A stretch of DNA of 64,000 nucleotides, taken from positions 1 through 64,000 of the forward strand of contig NZ_RZNH01000002.1 in NCBI RefSeq assembly GCF_013141825.1, given 5' to 3'. A model generated the notes under the pieces. It saw only the letters and a program-made list of their open reading frames with translations. It was not told the origin of the DNA and made no database searches. The translations under genes were made by a program, and so were the position numbers. Positions 8,897 to 18,353 of this stretch are shown piece after piece (within the stretch, counting starts at the first letter, position 1; each line of letters begins with the position of its first letter). The stretch comes from Marinifilum caeruleilacunae. Its GTDB lineage: Bacteria > Bacteroidota > Bacteroidia > Bacteroidales > Marinifilaceae.

Positions 8897-9577
8897 TCAG
8901 TCGATCTGAATGTTCCAAATGTCATTCTTTCGGATCACCTTACAAGGATTTCCGAAAGCAATGCTGTTTGGTGGTATATCTTTGGTAACCACACTACCCA
9001 TGCCAACAAAAGTGTTGTCGCCAACAATTACATTGTTCTTGAAAATAGCGCCTGAACCAATTTCACATGCATTTCCGATTTGTACATTCCCAGAGGTGAT
9101 TACACCTGGATTGATATCGCTGAAAGCACCTATTTTATTGTGATGACCAATTTTTGCACCTCTCTTTATACTTACACCAAACCCAATAGAAGTTTGGGCA
9201 CTGATCACGCATTGATGATCGATCAAAACAGCCTGTTCGAGAATGCTGCTATAACTAAGAATAGATGAATCGGCAATTAAATTATTATAATCCTCCTGCT
9301 TAACAAAGTGTAAAAAATCACGATAAATCGGATATTTGTTCTTTGGACTGGCCACACCAAAATAAATGCTTACATCAGTTTTAATTTTTTCGATTTCTCT
9401 GATATCAAATTTTACTTCCTGTGTTGGTGTAGATGCATTTGCCTGCATCTCCATATTCAGAAAGACATCTAAATTGAAATCATGATCGCCATTGAAATGA
9501 ATGAGGTCGTGCAGCACACAAATCCAATTTTGATCGAAACCAAGAAGTTGATACGTACTTTGATTAGTTTGCTTCAT
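8897..9577 (-). CDS. NeuD-like sugar O-acyltransferase (left-handed beta-helix)
   Basis: 226-residue acyltransferase. Residues ~1-95 form an N-terminal PglD/NeuD-type binding domain, here atypical with only weak Rossmann features. From ~100 the hexapeptide-repeat pattern [LIV]GxxxxI runs to ~215 (IGFGVSIKRGAKIGHHNKIG, GDNTFVGMGSVVTKDIPPN, AFGNPCKVIR), the trimeric beta-helix that binds acyl-CoA. The gene starts 14 nt inside the end of the upstream BKACE gene, so they are co-translated. That partner, which makes and uses CoA esters, suggests transfer of an unusual acyl group rather than sialic-acid acetylation. No capsule or sialic-acid genes are nearby. Confidence 0.85.
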   Translation of the reverse strand: MKQTNQSTYQLLGFDQNWICVLHDLIHFNGDHDFNLDVFLNMEMQANASTPTQEVKFDIREIEKIKTDVSIYFGVASPKNKYPIYRDFLHFVKQEDYNNLIADSSILSYSSILEQAVLIDHQCVISAQTSIGFGVSIKRGAKIGHHNKIGAFSDINPGVITSGNVQIGNACEIGSGAIFKNNVIVGDNTFVGMGSVVTKDIPPNSIAFGNPCKVIRKNDIWNIQID

Positions 9578-10397
9578 TTCTAAAACCTAGTTTGCCAAAT
9601 TCTTTGGGTGAATAACATTTTTTACCATGAATTTCAATTAAAGAATGAACGCGTTTAACCAGCTCAATATTGGTACTGTGGCGCGATCGATTCTCATCCC
9701 ACCAAATATTGTCTTCCAAACCAACACGTACACCATATCCCATGCCAATGGCAGCGGAATTTACGGTAAGCTGATCGGCTGCCAATCCGGCCAGGCCAAT
9801 ATAATGCGTTTCGGGTATTTCAGCCAATGCGGTTCCAATCTGTTGGAAACTGGCCTGGAAACCAGCAATATTCCCAAAAAGTAAGTTCCAGTAAAATGGT
9901 CCTTCAATCAAACCTTTTTTAATCAGGTATTTTCCATAATTGATCATGCCCAGATCGAAGCACTCTAATTCCGTGGTGACACCATAGTCTTTCATTTTTT
10001 CGGCCAGGCGCTGAACCATATCCGGGGCATTCACCGAAGCCTGCTTCACAAAGTTCAAACTACTCAATGTTAGCGAACACATATCAGGCTTTAATTCAAT
10101 AACTTCTGATCGTTTTTCGAATTCGGGAAAATTTCGACCTGATGTACTTCCGCAAATAATAAGATCGGGACAATGCTTGCGAACGCCTTCAAAAATATCG
10201 CGGTATATATTCTTCTTATAGGTGGGAATGCCATCGTCTTGCCTGGCATGCAAGTGGGCAATGGTAATTCCTATTTCGTAAGCCTCGTGGGTTTGTTCGA
10301 TAATTTCCTGGGGAGATACTGGAACAAAGGGAGTCATGTCCTTGGTTGGAACCATTCCGGTTGGACAAAAATTGATTATGATTTTGCCGTTTCTCAT
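9564..10397 (-). CDS. Beta-keto acid cleavage enzyme (BKACE, DUF849)
   Basis: 277-residue zinc enzyme of the BKACE family, whose founding member Kce cleaves 3-keto-5-aminohexanoate in lysine fermentation. Members condense a beta-keto acid with acetyl-CoA to give acetoacetate and a new CoA ester. Visible family motifs: AHLHARQDDG with the zinc ligands His48 and His50, CGSTSGRNFPEFEKRSEV, and the C-terminal VRVGLEDNIWWDENR with the conserved Glu. No other lysine-fermentation genes (kdd, kal, aminomutases) are present, so the substrate is probably different. It overlaps the acyltransferase gene by 14 nt and is first in a two-gene operon. Confidence 0.92.
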   Translation of the reverse strand: MRNGKIIINFCPTGMVPTKDMTPFVPVSPQEIIEQTHEAYEIGITIAHLHARQDDGIPTYKKNIYRDIFEGVRKHCPDLIICGSTSGRNFPEFEKRSEVIELKPDMCSLTLSSLNFVKQASVNAPDMVQRLAEKMKDYGVTTELECFDLGMINYGKYLIKKGLIEGPFYWNLLFGNIAGFQASFQQIGTALAEIPETHYIGLAGLAADQLTVNSAAIGMGYGVRVGLEDNIWWDENRSRHSTNIELVKRVHSLIEIHGKKCYSPKEFGKLGFRNEAN

Positions 10398-10530
10398 GTG
10401 TTATATAGTTATAAGGTACACAAATAAATATACAACATTTTTCCTTTTTATAGTAATTATAAATAAGACTTAACACACATTCTATCTGACATTTAACTAT
10501 TCTTAAACAAGAAAAGTTGCGGCCTAAAAA

Positions 10531-10556
10531 ACCTCCTTTTTTAATGAAAAGGAGGT
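10531..10556 (-). terminator. Rho-independent terminator
   Basis: Perfect inverted repeat ACCTCCTTTT / AAAAGGAGGT with a six-base loop, followed on the minus strand by a run of T. It lies 25 nt beyond the stop of the CxxC gene. Confidence 0.9.
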
Positions 10557-10580
10557 CAATCTCATATCGGATAAAAATTA

Positions 10581-10880
10581 CTATTCTGCACCAATTGATT
10601 TTCTGAAACGAAGTGCTTTTTCTCTGAAATCGTCAAACTCTCCGTATTCAATAAATCGGCTCACTCTCCCATTGCATTTTTTGCAAGTTCCTTTAATCAG
10701 AATGTCATTCATATCATTCAGGAAATTCTCCTTTACGTCTACGCCTTTCACGCACATTTCCTTACAGTGTACACAATAAGTTCCTTCCTGCACGATGTAA
10801 TCGTAAGCAGCCTTTTCTTCTTCGTCTAAAAGAACATGTAATTGGAATTGATTGAGCTTAATCTCACTGAACTTACTCAT
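10581..10880 (-). CDS. Small zinc-ribbon-like protein (hypothetical)
   Basis: 99 residues. Two cysteine clusters, CVHCKEMC (residues ~36-43) and CKKC (~66-69), are spaced to bind one zinc ion in a ribbon fold; the rest is acidic and helical. No signal peptide is seen, so it is probably cytosolic. It is transcribed alone and ends at a strong terminator. No function is evident; a nucleic-acid or protein-binding adaptor is possible. Confidence 0.75.
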   Translation of the reverse strand: MSKFSEIKLNQFQLHVLLDEEEKAAYDYIVQEGTYCVHCKEMCVKGVDVKENFLNDMNDILIKGTCKKCNGRVSRFIEYGEFDDFREKALRFRKSIGAE

Positions 10881-11033
10881 TTTTTGATATTTAGTCTTTA
10901 GGTAGTAGTATTTAATTGTAAGGCAAATTACTTTAACGAAGGTAGGAATATTCTAATTTATGACAAATTATTTTTCTGATTTTTATGAAGATGTGAATAA
11001 AATCACCTCTTAGAGGCATTATTTCGGACCAGC

Positions 11034-11067
11034 GAGTCTTTTTCTAAAGAATTTCATTATATCTTTG
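11034..11067 (+). promoter_or_regulatory. Candidate Bacteroidetes promoter for pyrD
   Basis: TATCTTTG at 11060-11067 matches the Bacteroidetes -7 element TAnnTTTG. A T-rich stretch (GTCTTTTT) lies about 19 nt upstream, where the -33 element is expected, but it lacks a clean TTTG. The pyrD ATG follows 19 nt downstream of the -7 element. Confidence 0.45.
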
Positions 11068-11086
11068 TTTTAAACAATAAGCAAAA

Positions 11087-12136
11087 ATGAGTTTATACAA
11101 AAAAATAATCCGCCCAATATTAATTCAATTCGATGCTGAAAGCATTCACAAATTCACCTTCTCCTGCTTTAGGATCTTTCAAAAAATTGAGCCTGTCCGT
11201 AGCTTGTTTTCAGCCCTATTCAATACAAAGCATCCGAATTTAGAGCGAAGGTTGTTCGGCCTTACATTTCCCAACCCAGTAGGATTGGCCGCTGGACTTG
11301 ATAAAAATGCCGAAGCTTTCGACATATTGGGAAGTATGGGCTTTGGGTTCATCGAAATTGGAACCTTAACGCCAAAAGGCCAGGAAGGAAATCCAAAACC
11401 TCGCCTATTTCGCTTTGTAAACGATAAGGCCATTGTAAACCGAATGGGCTTTAATAATGATGGGGTGTTAGAAGCCGTTGAGCGATTAAAGAAAAAGAAA
11501 ACCAAAGTAATTATTGGTGGAAACATTGGAAAGAATAAGGTAACGCCTAATGAATTGGCCAGCGATGATTACATCAATTGTTTTGAAGCCTTGTATCCAT
11601 ATGTAGACTATTTTGTGGTGAATGTTAGCTCGCCAAATACGCCAAACCTTAGAGCACTTCAGGATAAAGAACCACTTAAAAATATCCTGAACAAATTAAT
11701 GAGCCTAAATAAAATTAAAAGCAAAAAGAAACCTATTCTTTTAAAAATTGCCCCGGATTTAAATGAAGCTCAACTCGATGACATTGTAGAAATTGTTACC
11801 GATACCAAAATTGCAGGCATTGTAGCCACCAACACTACCATTTCGCGTGAAGGACTTCATTATCCGCAAGAGGAAATTGATGCCGTCGGTGCTGGTGGAC
11901 TGAGTGGAAGACCATTGAAAGAAAAATCCACGGAAGTGATCCGATACATTCACCAAAAATCAAATGGAAGTATTCCAATTATTGGAGTAGGTGGAATTAT
12001 GACAGCTCAAGATGCTTTGGATAAAATTGATGCTGGAGCTTCCCTGGTTCAAATATATACAGGATTTATTTACAGCGGTCCGAGCTTGATTAAAGACATC
12101 AACAAGGCCTTAATTGCCCGATCTGTCAATCAATAA
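11087..12136 (+). CDS. pyrD: Quinone-dependent dihydroorotate dehydrogenase
   Basis: 349-residue class 2 enzyme that oxidises dihydroorotate to orotate with electrons passed to membrane quinone, the fourth step of pyrimidine synthesis. The N-terminal ~40 residues form the amphipathic membrane-binding helices typical of class 2. FMN-barrel motifs are clear: [35 protein letters not shown], the catalytic-Ser strand [23 protein letters not shown] and the phosphate-binding [12 protein letters not shown]. Full length. It is monocistronic and not near other pyr genes. Confidence 0.97.
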   Translation: MSLYKKIIRPILIQFDAESIHKFTFSCFRIFQKIEPVRSLFSALFNTKHPNLERRLFGLTFPNPVGLAAGLDKNAEAFDILGSMGFGFIEIGTLTPKGQEGNPKPRLFRFVNDKAIVNRMGFNNDGVLEAVERLKKKKTKVIIGGNIGKNKVTPNELASDDYINCFEALYPYVDYFVVNVSSPNTPNLRALQDKEPLKNILNKLMSLNKIKSKKKPILLKIAPDLNEAQLDDIVEIVTDTKIAGIVATNTTISREGLHYPQEEIDAVGAGGLSGRPLKEKSTEVIRYIHQKSNGSIPIIGVGGIMTAQDALDKIDAGASLVQIYTGFIYSGPSLIKDINKALIARSVNQ

Positions 12137-12278
12137 GTATTTTTTAAAAAGCGTACAGATTTTCATAAAAAAGTTAGCCTTTCCAGTCTTGCTCTTTTCT
12201 ATAGATTATTCGTAAGCAAATTGAGATATTTCCCAATATTTTTTATTTAGATTTAGATTCCTAAGTAAAACGAATATT

Positions 12279-14306
12279 GTGAGAGAGAATCCGGCTTTTA
12301 AATTATTAATCCTTTTTGTCATTGTATTTTATTCTTTCGATGCGAATTGCCAGCAATCGGAACAGGATGTTATCGATTCTTTAAGGATTGTGAATCAAGA
12401 AATTAGCAAGCAAAGAGAACTAGTAGACAATTACAACAGAATTGCCATGGCTTTTGGAGCCATAAATATAGATAGCTCATTGCACTACAGCAATAAAAGC
12501 AGAATACTTGCAATAGAAATAAACTACCCTAAAGGTTTGGCAGTGTCCCATTCCTATACAGCAAGGGCATCGATACAAACTTCCAATTTAAAAGCAGCCA
12601 TCGAGAATTTTCATTTGGCACTAGACATTTTTAAGCAAGAGAATGACTCCATTAATATATTGGACACCTACAGTGGATTAAGCTATGTAAGTTCATACGG
12701 CAGCAGTCAGTTAAAAACTTTAAACTATAATTTAGAGGCGCTTGCCTATGCCGAAGCTCTAAAAGATACGCTGAAACTTTCAATCATTTACAACAATATT
12801 GGCGCTGTATACAAAAGACTTAAAAATTACGATCCTGCCTTAAAGTACTTTCAAAAGTCGCTGAATTTGGATCTGCCCAAAGGGAATCCTACTGCACTTG
12901 CAACAGGTTATTCCAATATTGGAGTTTTAAAAGTGGAACACGGCAAATTTCAGGAGGCTGATCACGATTATAAAATGGTGAGAAGGTTCCTTCCAAAAGT
13001 CAATAGTGAATATCTAAAAGCCTATTTACATGTTTCCCTATCGGGATATTATAACGGAATCGACGAATTAGATTCTTGTCAATATCATATCAACAAAGCC
13101 TACGAGTATAGCATTGATAATAAATACCCTCACATCCGGGCAAGGGTAGATAAACGCCATGGAGAATTGCTCTTAAAGAAGAAGCAATACCAAAAAAGCA
13201 TAAAACTATTCCAGGAAAGTCTGGATAGATACACCCAGCTTGGATTGCAAGAGGAGTTTCCAACCATTTACAAACTGCAAGCCGAAGCTTACTCCAAACT
13301 AGGTTTATATCCTGAGGCGTTTGAGGCATCACGAAAGGAAAATCTCTTTATCGACTCTCTTCAAAGAACGAAGGTTACCAGCATTATGGATGAATTCGAG
13401 GAGCAGAACAGAAAAGATGAATTCGCTCGCTTGAATTTGGAACAGGCCCTAAAGGATCAGCAAATTGAGAACACAAAAATACAAATGGACAACAGAACCA
13501 ATTTGGGTTTGATTAGTATCAGCCTGCTTGTGATCATTATCGGAATTATCGTGTATTTCTATATAAAAACCAAGGAGAGTAACCTGAAGTTACAAGAGAG
13601 CGAAGACAGCCTGAAAAGCATGAATGCTTCAAAAGACAAATTCTTCTCCATCATTTCTCACGATTTAAAAAGTCCTTTTAACGCCATTGTTGGTTTTAGT
13701 AATGAACTGTCTAACAGCTATGACGATTACAGCAACGATCAACGTAAAATGATGATTGGCATCATCAAGGAAACTTCGGATTCAGCACTTAGCCTGCTCG
13801 ATAATCTATTGACATGGGCAAGATCGCAGAGTGGGTTTATTCAATTTAATCCCGAAAAAATTCAACTTCACTCCTTGGTAGAAACAAGTATCTCACCATA
13901 CATGGGTGCTGCCAAAATGAAAAATCTACGCATTCAGAACCTTGTTGCAGAGGATTGCGAAATTTATGCCGATAAGGAAACCACACAAATTGTAATTTCA
14001 AATCTTTTCAACAATGCCATAAAATACAATAACACCAATGGTGAAATCATCATTTCATCCATTTCTTCGAAAAATCATATTGAAATATGTATTGCCGATA
14101 CCGGAATCGGTATGAGTGAAAAAATAAAAGTTGGCTTGTTTAAAATAGAGGAAAATGTACAGCGTCCAGGTACTTCTGAAGAAGAAGGAACCGGACTTGG
14201 ACTCATTCTTTGCAAAGAGTTTGTGGGCAAAAATGGTGGTGATATTCGTGTTGAAAGCGAAGTAAATTCGGGAAGTTCATTCTATTTTACCCTTCCGACA
14301 GCCTAA
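12279..14306 (+). CDS. TPR-containing membrane histidine kinase (orphan)
   Basis: 675 residues beginning at GTG. An N-terminal hydrophobic segment (~8-25, ending NCQQ) is a signal peptide. Periplasmic tetratricopeptide repeats fill ~60-390, then a coiled coil, one TM helix (~408-430) and a cytoplasmic kinase. The H-box FFSIISHDLKSPFNAIVGF (His ~460), N-box NLFNNAIKYNN, G1 DTGIGMS and G2 GTGLGLILCKEF are all intact. Such TPR kinases sense signals through the periplasmic repeats. No response regulator is adjacent and no receiver domain is fused, so the partner lies elsewhere. It ends 4 nt from the convergent Gre-like gene. Confidence 0.92.
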   Translation: MRENPAFKLLILFVIVFYSFDANCQQSEQDVIDSLRIVNQEISKQRELVDNYNRIAMAFGAINIDSSLHYSNKSRILAIEINYPKGLAVSHSYTARASIQTSNLKAAIENFHLALDIFKQENDSINILDTYSGLSYVSSYGSSQLKTLNYNLEALAYAEALKDTLKLSIIYNNIGAVYKRLKNYDPALKYFQKSLNLDLPKGNPTALATGYSNIGVLKVEHGKFQEADHDYKMVRRFLPKVNSEYLKAYLHVSLSGYYNGIDELDSCQYHINKAYEYSIDNKYPHIRARVDKRHGELLLKKKQYQKSIKLFQESLDRYTQLGLQEEFPTIYKLQAEAYSKLGLYPEAFEASRKENLFIDSLQRTKVTSIMDEFEEQNRKDEFARLNLEQALKDQQIENTKIQMDNRTNLGLISISLLVIIIGIIVYFYIKTKESNLKLQESEDSLKSMNASKDKFFSIISHDLKSPFNAIVGFSNELSNSYDDYSNDQRKMMIGIIKETSDSALSLLDNLLTWARSQSGFIQFNPEKIQLHSLVETSISPYMGAAKMKNLRIQNLVAEDCEIYADKETTQIVISNLFNNAIKYNNTNGEIIISSISSKNHIEICIADTGIGMSEKIKVGLFKIEENVQRPGTSEEEGTGLGLILCKEFVGKNGGDIRVESEVNSGSSFYFTLPTA

Positions 14307-14310
14307 TTGA

Positions 14311-14766
14311 CTAAAGCAATTGTTCTATTGCATAGCTTTTATCTTTAAACTGGACCAGATCACCTTCTTTTTTTCCTTTAAAGGCCTGAACCAAATCCGA
14401 TTGAAAAGAAACCAATAAATAATTTTTCCCATGAAGTTCGAGTTGGCCCAATCCGCCAATAATATAGAAACGAATATCATTGGTAATCACCAGTGTACCC
14501 AATTGTATGTTTTTATTTACCAATTCCGGGTCAACACGATCCAGTAAAGCCATCAACTTTTGGTTGTTTGCCAACTGTCGCATGACTTTTTCCTGTTCGA
14601 TATGCATCATGGCACGGCCGGTTTCATGCTTGTCTCCTGCTGTACTTTTACTTTCGCTTCCCACCGATTCTTTTAATGAAGCAATGGCTAGTTTGTTTTC
14701 ATTTATCTTCGATTCGATAAGCGTTTTGGCCAGTTTGTACAAATCAAGTTTGATATTTTTTTCCAT
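14311..14766 (-). CDS. GreA/GreB-like protein
   Basis: 151 residues. The N-terminal half is helical and contains GDKHETGRAMMHIEQEK, which resembles the acidic hairpin and following helix of Gre transcript-cleavage factors. The C-terminal half is a small beta domain ending in GKKEGDLVQFKDKSYAI, like the FKBP-like Gre C-terminal domain. Proteins of this Bacteroidetes group are often mislabelled 3-oxoacyl-ACP synthase in databases, but nothing here resembles a ketosynthase. It probably binds RNA polymerase. True GreA function is not shown. Confidence 0.7.
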   Translation of the reverse strand: MEKNIKLDLYKLAKTLIESKINENKLAIASLKESVGSESKSTAGDKHETGRAMMHIEQEKVMRQLANNQKLMALLDRVDPELVNKNIQLGTLVITNDIRFYIIGGLGQLELHGKNYLLVSFQSDLVQAFKGKKEGDLVQFKDKSYAIEQLL

Positions 14767-14912
14767 GATGATATTGATTTAGGAAGAACAAATTTACAAA
14801 GAATTCCACAAGTAAGAAGTCTTCGTTAATAATTCCCTAAATCGATAACAAATACTGGGAATCATCATAAATTATTGTAAATTGGATTTGTTACACTTTA
14901 AACATTTAAGAA

Positions 14913-15515
14913 ATGAGAAAATTGTTTGTTCTGATATTGGCAATTGCTCCTATGCTTCTTTCTGCACAGGATTTTAATGTAGGCTTTAGAGGAGGTTTTA
15001 ATTTAGGAAATTACCAGGGAGAAGATAATGGTGGCAATTACAAATTTGCAGGTTATGCCGGGGCAATGCTCACCTATAATATAAGCGATATCGCAAGTTT
15101 ACAAACCGAGATTAACTACTCCATGCAAGGTTTTCGCGATCATGTAGATGGAGAATCGGTAAGTGTAGCATTAGATTATATTACAGTTCCTCTTCTAATT
15201 CAATTTACGCTACGCAACTTCGAACAGTTTAAATTTTCGCTTGGCCCGCAAATTGGTTATTTGGTTCGCAAGCATGAAGATCCTGAAGATTTGTACAGAA
15301 TGTCGCCAGAAATGGAATTTTCGATGGGGGCACATGGTGATACCTACGAAGATTTTGACTACGGGGCTACACTTGGAATGGAATATGAAATTAACGATCA
15401 GTTTTATATACAGGCGAGGTACTATCATGGAATCAGCAAATTATTTAACGAAGATGCCATTGATTCTGATGCCAAAAACCGAGCCTTTTCACTGGGAATC
15501 GCTTATCGTTTATGA
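14913..15515 (+). CDS. Small outer-membrane beta-barrel protein
   Basis: 200 residues. The signal peptide ends at LLSAQ (about residue 19). The mature part is an eight-strand-type barrel of the porin-family/OMP_b-brl_2 kind: alternating aromatic strands such as FNVGFRGGFNLGNYQG, LQTEINYSMQGFRD and FYIQARYYHGISKL, ending in the hydrophobic AFSLGIAYRL typical of outer-membrane insertion signals. Role unknown; such proteins are often structural or stress-related. It sits ahead of the AraC gene with a 99-nt gap and no obvious terminator between them. Confidence 0.88.
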   Translation: MRKLFVLILAIAPMLLSAQDFNVGFRGGFNLGNYQGEDNGGNYKFAGYAGAMLTYNISDIASLQTEINYSMQGFRDHVDGESVSVALDYITVPLLIQFTLRNFEQFKFSLGPQIGYLVRKHEDPEDLYRMSPEMEFSMGAHGDTYEDFDYGATLGMEYEINDQFYIQARYYHGISKLFNEDAIDSDAKNRAFSLGIAYRL

Positions 15516-15614
15516 TGAAATGTAGGTCATAATCCAAGCGCTTTCAACCTGTATTTTGCGATTATTTAAAAAATATTCTACTTTTCGAAAAATCTAAACC
15601 ATCGCATCGCACGT

Positions 15615-16703
15615 ATGAACATTCCCTACTTGATCATTTTTTGCTCAGCCCAAATCATTGGTTTGATCCTGATTTTGCTGCGTAAAAAGTTCAGAACTCT
15701 TCCCAATTTTATCCTGAAGTTGATTTTTATCAATATCATCTCTCACTACTTATACTATTATTTCTTTTACAAAGGATTTATCAGCGAAGACTCCAACTGG
15801 CCTTTTGTTGTGGTTCCCATTGCTATTACCGCACCACTGGTTGTTTATTATTATGTGATGTCGGTTCTGTACGGAAAACTCAAATTCACCAAAGTGAGTT
15901 TACTACACCTCCTTCCCTATTTGCTAAATGCATTCATATTTGTACTGTACTTTAACAGCACTGAGCTGAAAAGCACTTATTTGCTTTTGGCAAAAAACAT
16001 TTTGGTTTCCCTTTACATCATCTATCCTGTTTTAATCTTAAAGATGATTGGCAATTTCTATCAACTAAAAGGATTGTCCCTAAACCTCTTCAACTACAAT
16101 AAGAAAAGAACATTGCTTGTCAAATTACTTTGCGGAATGATGAGCATTCATTTTGTGATTCTCGAAGTGAAAACCAACCTGCCTCTTTTCATTTCTGGTG
16201 TGAGTCCAACAATGGATATCATTAACCTGTTCTTTTTAATGCTTTTGGGATATGCCATTAGCTATGTGATTATTAGTGAACCCCGATCGCTGCACTTAAG
16301 TACCGAAAAAGTAGGCCTGGGTGGCTTTAAAAAGTACAGCAAATCGAAATTAACAAGAGCTGCTGCAGAACAAAATGTACTTGTTATGAACCAAGTGATG
16401 GAAACAGAAAAACCCTACCTGGATTCGGAACTCAACCTTGCCGGATTTTCTCAGCAATGCAAAATCTCTTCACACGAAATATCGGAAACAATTAATGGTT
16501 TGATGAACCAGACTTTTAATGATTACATCAACAATTACCGGGTAGAAGAATTCAAAAAATTAGCCGTAGAAGAGAAATATAAAAACTACACCATTCTGGC
16601 TTTGGCATTCGAAGCAGGCTTTAAATCGAAGGCCACCTTTAATGCAGCCTTTAAAAAGTTCACCAACAAAACTCCTTCGCAATTTTTAAAAGAATTGGAC
16701 TAA
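15615..16703 (+). CDS. AraC-family regulator with membrane-embedded N-terminal domain
   Basis: 362 residues. The first ~225 contain about six hydrophobic segments (for example YLIIFCSAQIIGLILILL, FVVVPIAITAPLVVYYYV, LFFLMLLGYAISYVII). The last ~110 are a two-helix-turn-helix AraC/XylS domain, with LAGFSQQCKISSHEISE and ILALAFEAGFKSKATFNAAF...PSQFL. Membrane-tethered AraC regulators in Bacteroidetes sense envelope or exogenous signals. Its position directly upstream of the rdh operon on the same strand makes it a plausible controller of that operon, but no binding site is recognised. Confidence 0.9.
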   Translation: MNIPYLIIFCSAQIIGLILILLRKKFRTLPNFILKLIFINIISHYLYYYFFYKGFISEDSNWPFVVVPIAITAPLVVYYYVMSVLYGKLKFTKVSLLHLLPYLLNAFIFVLYFNSTELKSTYLLLAKNILVSLYIIYPVLILKMIGNFYQLKGLSLNLFNYNKKRTLLVKLLCGMMSIHFVILEVKTNLPLFISGVSPTMDIINLFFLMLLGYAISYVIISEPRSLHLSTEKVGLGGFKKYSKSKLTRAAAEQNVLVMNQVMETEKPYLDSELNLAGFSQQCKISSHEISETINGLMNQTFNDYINNYRVEEFKKLAVEEKYKNYTILALAFEAGFKSKATFNAAFKKFTNKTPSQFLKELD

Positions 16704-16831
16704 TCCAATATCCAATTTAGGCACAGGATTTTGCGGGTACGATAAAATTAGCAGACGTCCGAAATTATTGGCTTTGTCGCTATATCAGTGTTTTAGCTGC
16801 AGTTTTGAACTGTAACAAAAACATTGACACA

Positions 16832-18325
16832 ATGAGTAAAAACGAAAAGCCATCGAAATTAAATCGTAGAGATTTCTTTAAAATTGGAGGAGTTACGGCC
16901 GCAGTTGGAGCAACTGCATTAAGCTCCTTACCTGGTAAGACTGCAGCCAAAGAACTCGACAAGCGAATTGTTGATAAAATTGTCACCACTCACGACGATT
17001 TTCCTGCTGAAGTAAGATCTGACTATGTGCCACCGCGAAATTGGGACCATGTACAGGCACGTTCCTTTTTTGTAAAGGAAATTAAAGCCATTGGCGAGAC
17101 GGTAGAAGATGATATTGTTGCAGATGGACAAGCCTTTGTAGAGAAAATGAACTTTGCCTACGACAATGAAAAAGTAGGATACAACCAGGCCGATAAAGCC
17201 TTACTGGCTGGAGCCTGGGCTATGAATAACTACTCGGCAGGTCCAAGTCCGGCAGCCATTCCCAATTTTGGTGTTAACTCCTGGGAACAACGCCAGGAGA
17301 AAGCTCATTTTGCTCTTTTCGATAATGACTATGTCGTAAAAGAGAAATATCAGTTTACAAACAAACAAGAAGCGTCCAATCAAATTAAAAGAGCAGCCAA
17401 ACTTTTTGGTGCCGATTTGGTCGGGATTACCAAACGTGATAAACGATGGGATTACAGCAAATTCTTGAATCCTATTCCACCTTTATTCAGAAAGCCATTA
17501 TTGGCTCCACCCAGCAAGGAGCAAATGGAAGAGCTTCACAATTGGGGACCAGACAAGTTCGTTACCGATTGGAGCGACTTTCCTTTCGAACCCAAAACAG
17601 TAATTGTAATGGCCTTTAATATGGACTATGAAGGGATTGCCACCTCTCCGTCTTTCGTGGGAAGTGCTGCTGCAGGAGCAGGTTATTCCGAAATGGCGAA
17701 AGTTCCTTACCAGTTGGCAGTATATCTTAAAAACCTGGGATACAACGCTGTTTCGTCGGGGAACGACATGGGCTTAAGTGTTCCATACGCCATTGCTGCC
17801 GGTTTGGGCGAAGCATCACGTTTGGGACAGGCAGTGACCTATAAATTTGGTCCAAGAGTTCGATTGGCCAAAGTATACACCGATTTCGAATTTGTGGAAT
17901 ATGACAAACCTAAGTCGTTCGGTGTTATGGATTTCTGTAAAAACTGCATGCGTTGCGCCGATGCTTGTCCGACCAAAGCAATATCCTATGAAAAGGAACC
18001 TACTTTTGAACCAACTCATGATAATAAAGAGAATGCCTGGTACAATGTAAAGGGTGTGAAAAAATATCATGTAGATGCGAAAAAGTGTTTCAAACTGTGG
18101 GGCGAATTGGGCGACGATTGCGGAATGTGTATGGCCTCATGTCCATACAACAAACCTGATTTTTGGCATCACAGATTGGTGGATAGCATTACGGCTGCTA
18201 TGCCTGGGCCCGTACACGACCTGATGCGCGAAATGGACGAACTATTTGGCTATGGGAATGTAGAAGACAAGGAATCAATTAAAAAATTCTACAGCCCTGA
18301 AGGCAAAAGCTATGACGGACATTAA
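16832..18325 (+). CDS. rdhA: Reductive dehalogenase catalytic subunit
   Basis: 497 residues, the usual length for RdhA. The start at 16832 gives a Tat signal with Arg12-Arg13 (NRRDFFKIGG) and a hydrophobic stretch ending TAAK, so the folded holoenzyme is exported. The central region is the corrinoid-binding reductase domain. The C-terminal third has two 4Fe-4S motifs: CKNCMRCADACP near residue 369 and a long-spaced C(x10)CGMCMASCP near 418-438. These features define reductive dehalogenases such as PceA, which remove halide from organic substrates as terminal electron acceptors. Fe-S-only Tat proteins such as epoxyqueuosine reductase lack the long-spaced second motif and the RdhB partner. The adjacent RdhB and RdhC genes support the call. 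Substrate cannot be told from sequence. Confidence 0.93.
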   Translation: MSKNEKPSKLNRRDFFKIGGVTAAVGATALSSLPGKTAAKELDKRIVDKIVTTHDDFPAEVRSDYVPPRNWDHVQARSFFVKEIKAIGETVEDDIVADGQAFVEKMNFAYDNEKVGYNQADKALLAGAWAMNNYSAGPSPAAIPNFGVNSWEQRQEKAHFALFDNDYVVKEKYQFTNKQEASNQIKRAAKLFGADLVGITKRDKRWDYSKFLNPIPPLFRKPLLAPPSKEQMEELHNWGPDKFVTDWSDFPFEPKTVIVMAFNMDYEGIATSPSFVGSAAAGAGYSEMAKVPYQLAVYLKNLGYNAVSSGNDMGLSVPYAIAAGLGEASRLGQAVTYKFGPRVRLAKVYTDFEFVEYDKPKSFGVMDFCKNCMRCADACPTKAISYEKEPTFEPTHDNKENAWYNVKGVKKYHVDAKKCFKLWGELGDDCGMCMASCPYNKPDFWHHRLVDSITAAMPGPVHDLMREMDELFGYGNVEDKESIKKFYSPEGKSYDGH

Positions 18326-18353
18326 TGAATGATCACAATAAAAATCTAACATC

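Noticed and set aside
9564-10397. Kce of the lysine fermentation pathway
   Set aside because: Family membership is clear, but no neighbouring lysine aminomutase, dehydrogenase or ammonia-lyase gene supports that specific substrate.
16704-16831. A CprK dehalobox, FNR site or cobalamin riboswitch upstream of rdhA
   Set aside because: I found no TTAAT...ATTAA or TTGAC...GTCAA pair and no cobalamin-type box in the 128-nt leader.
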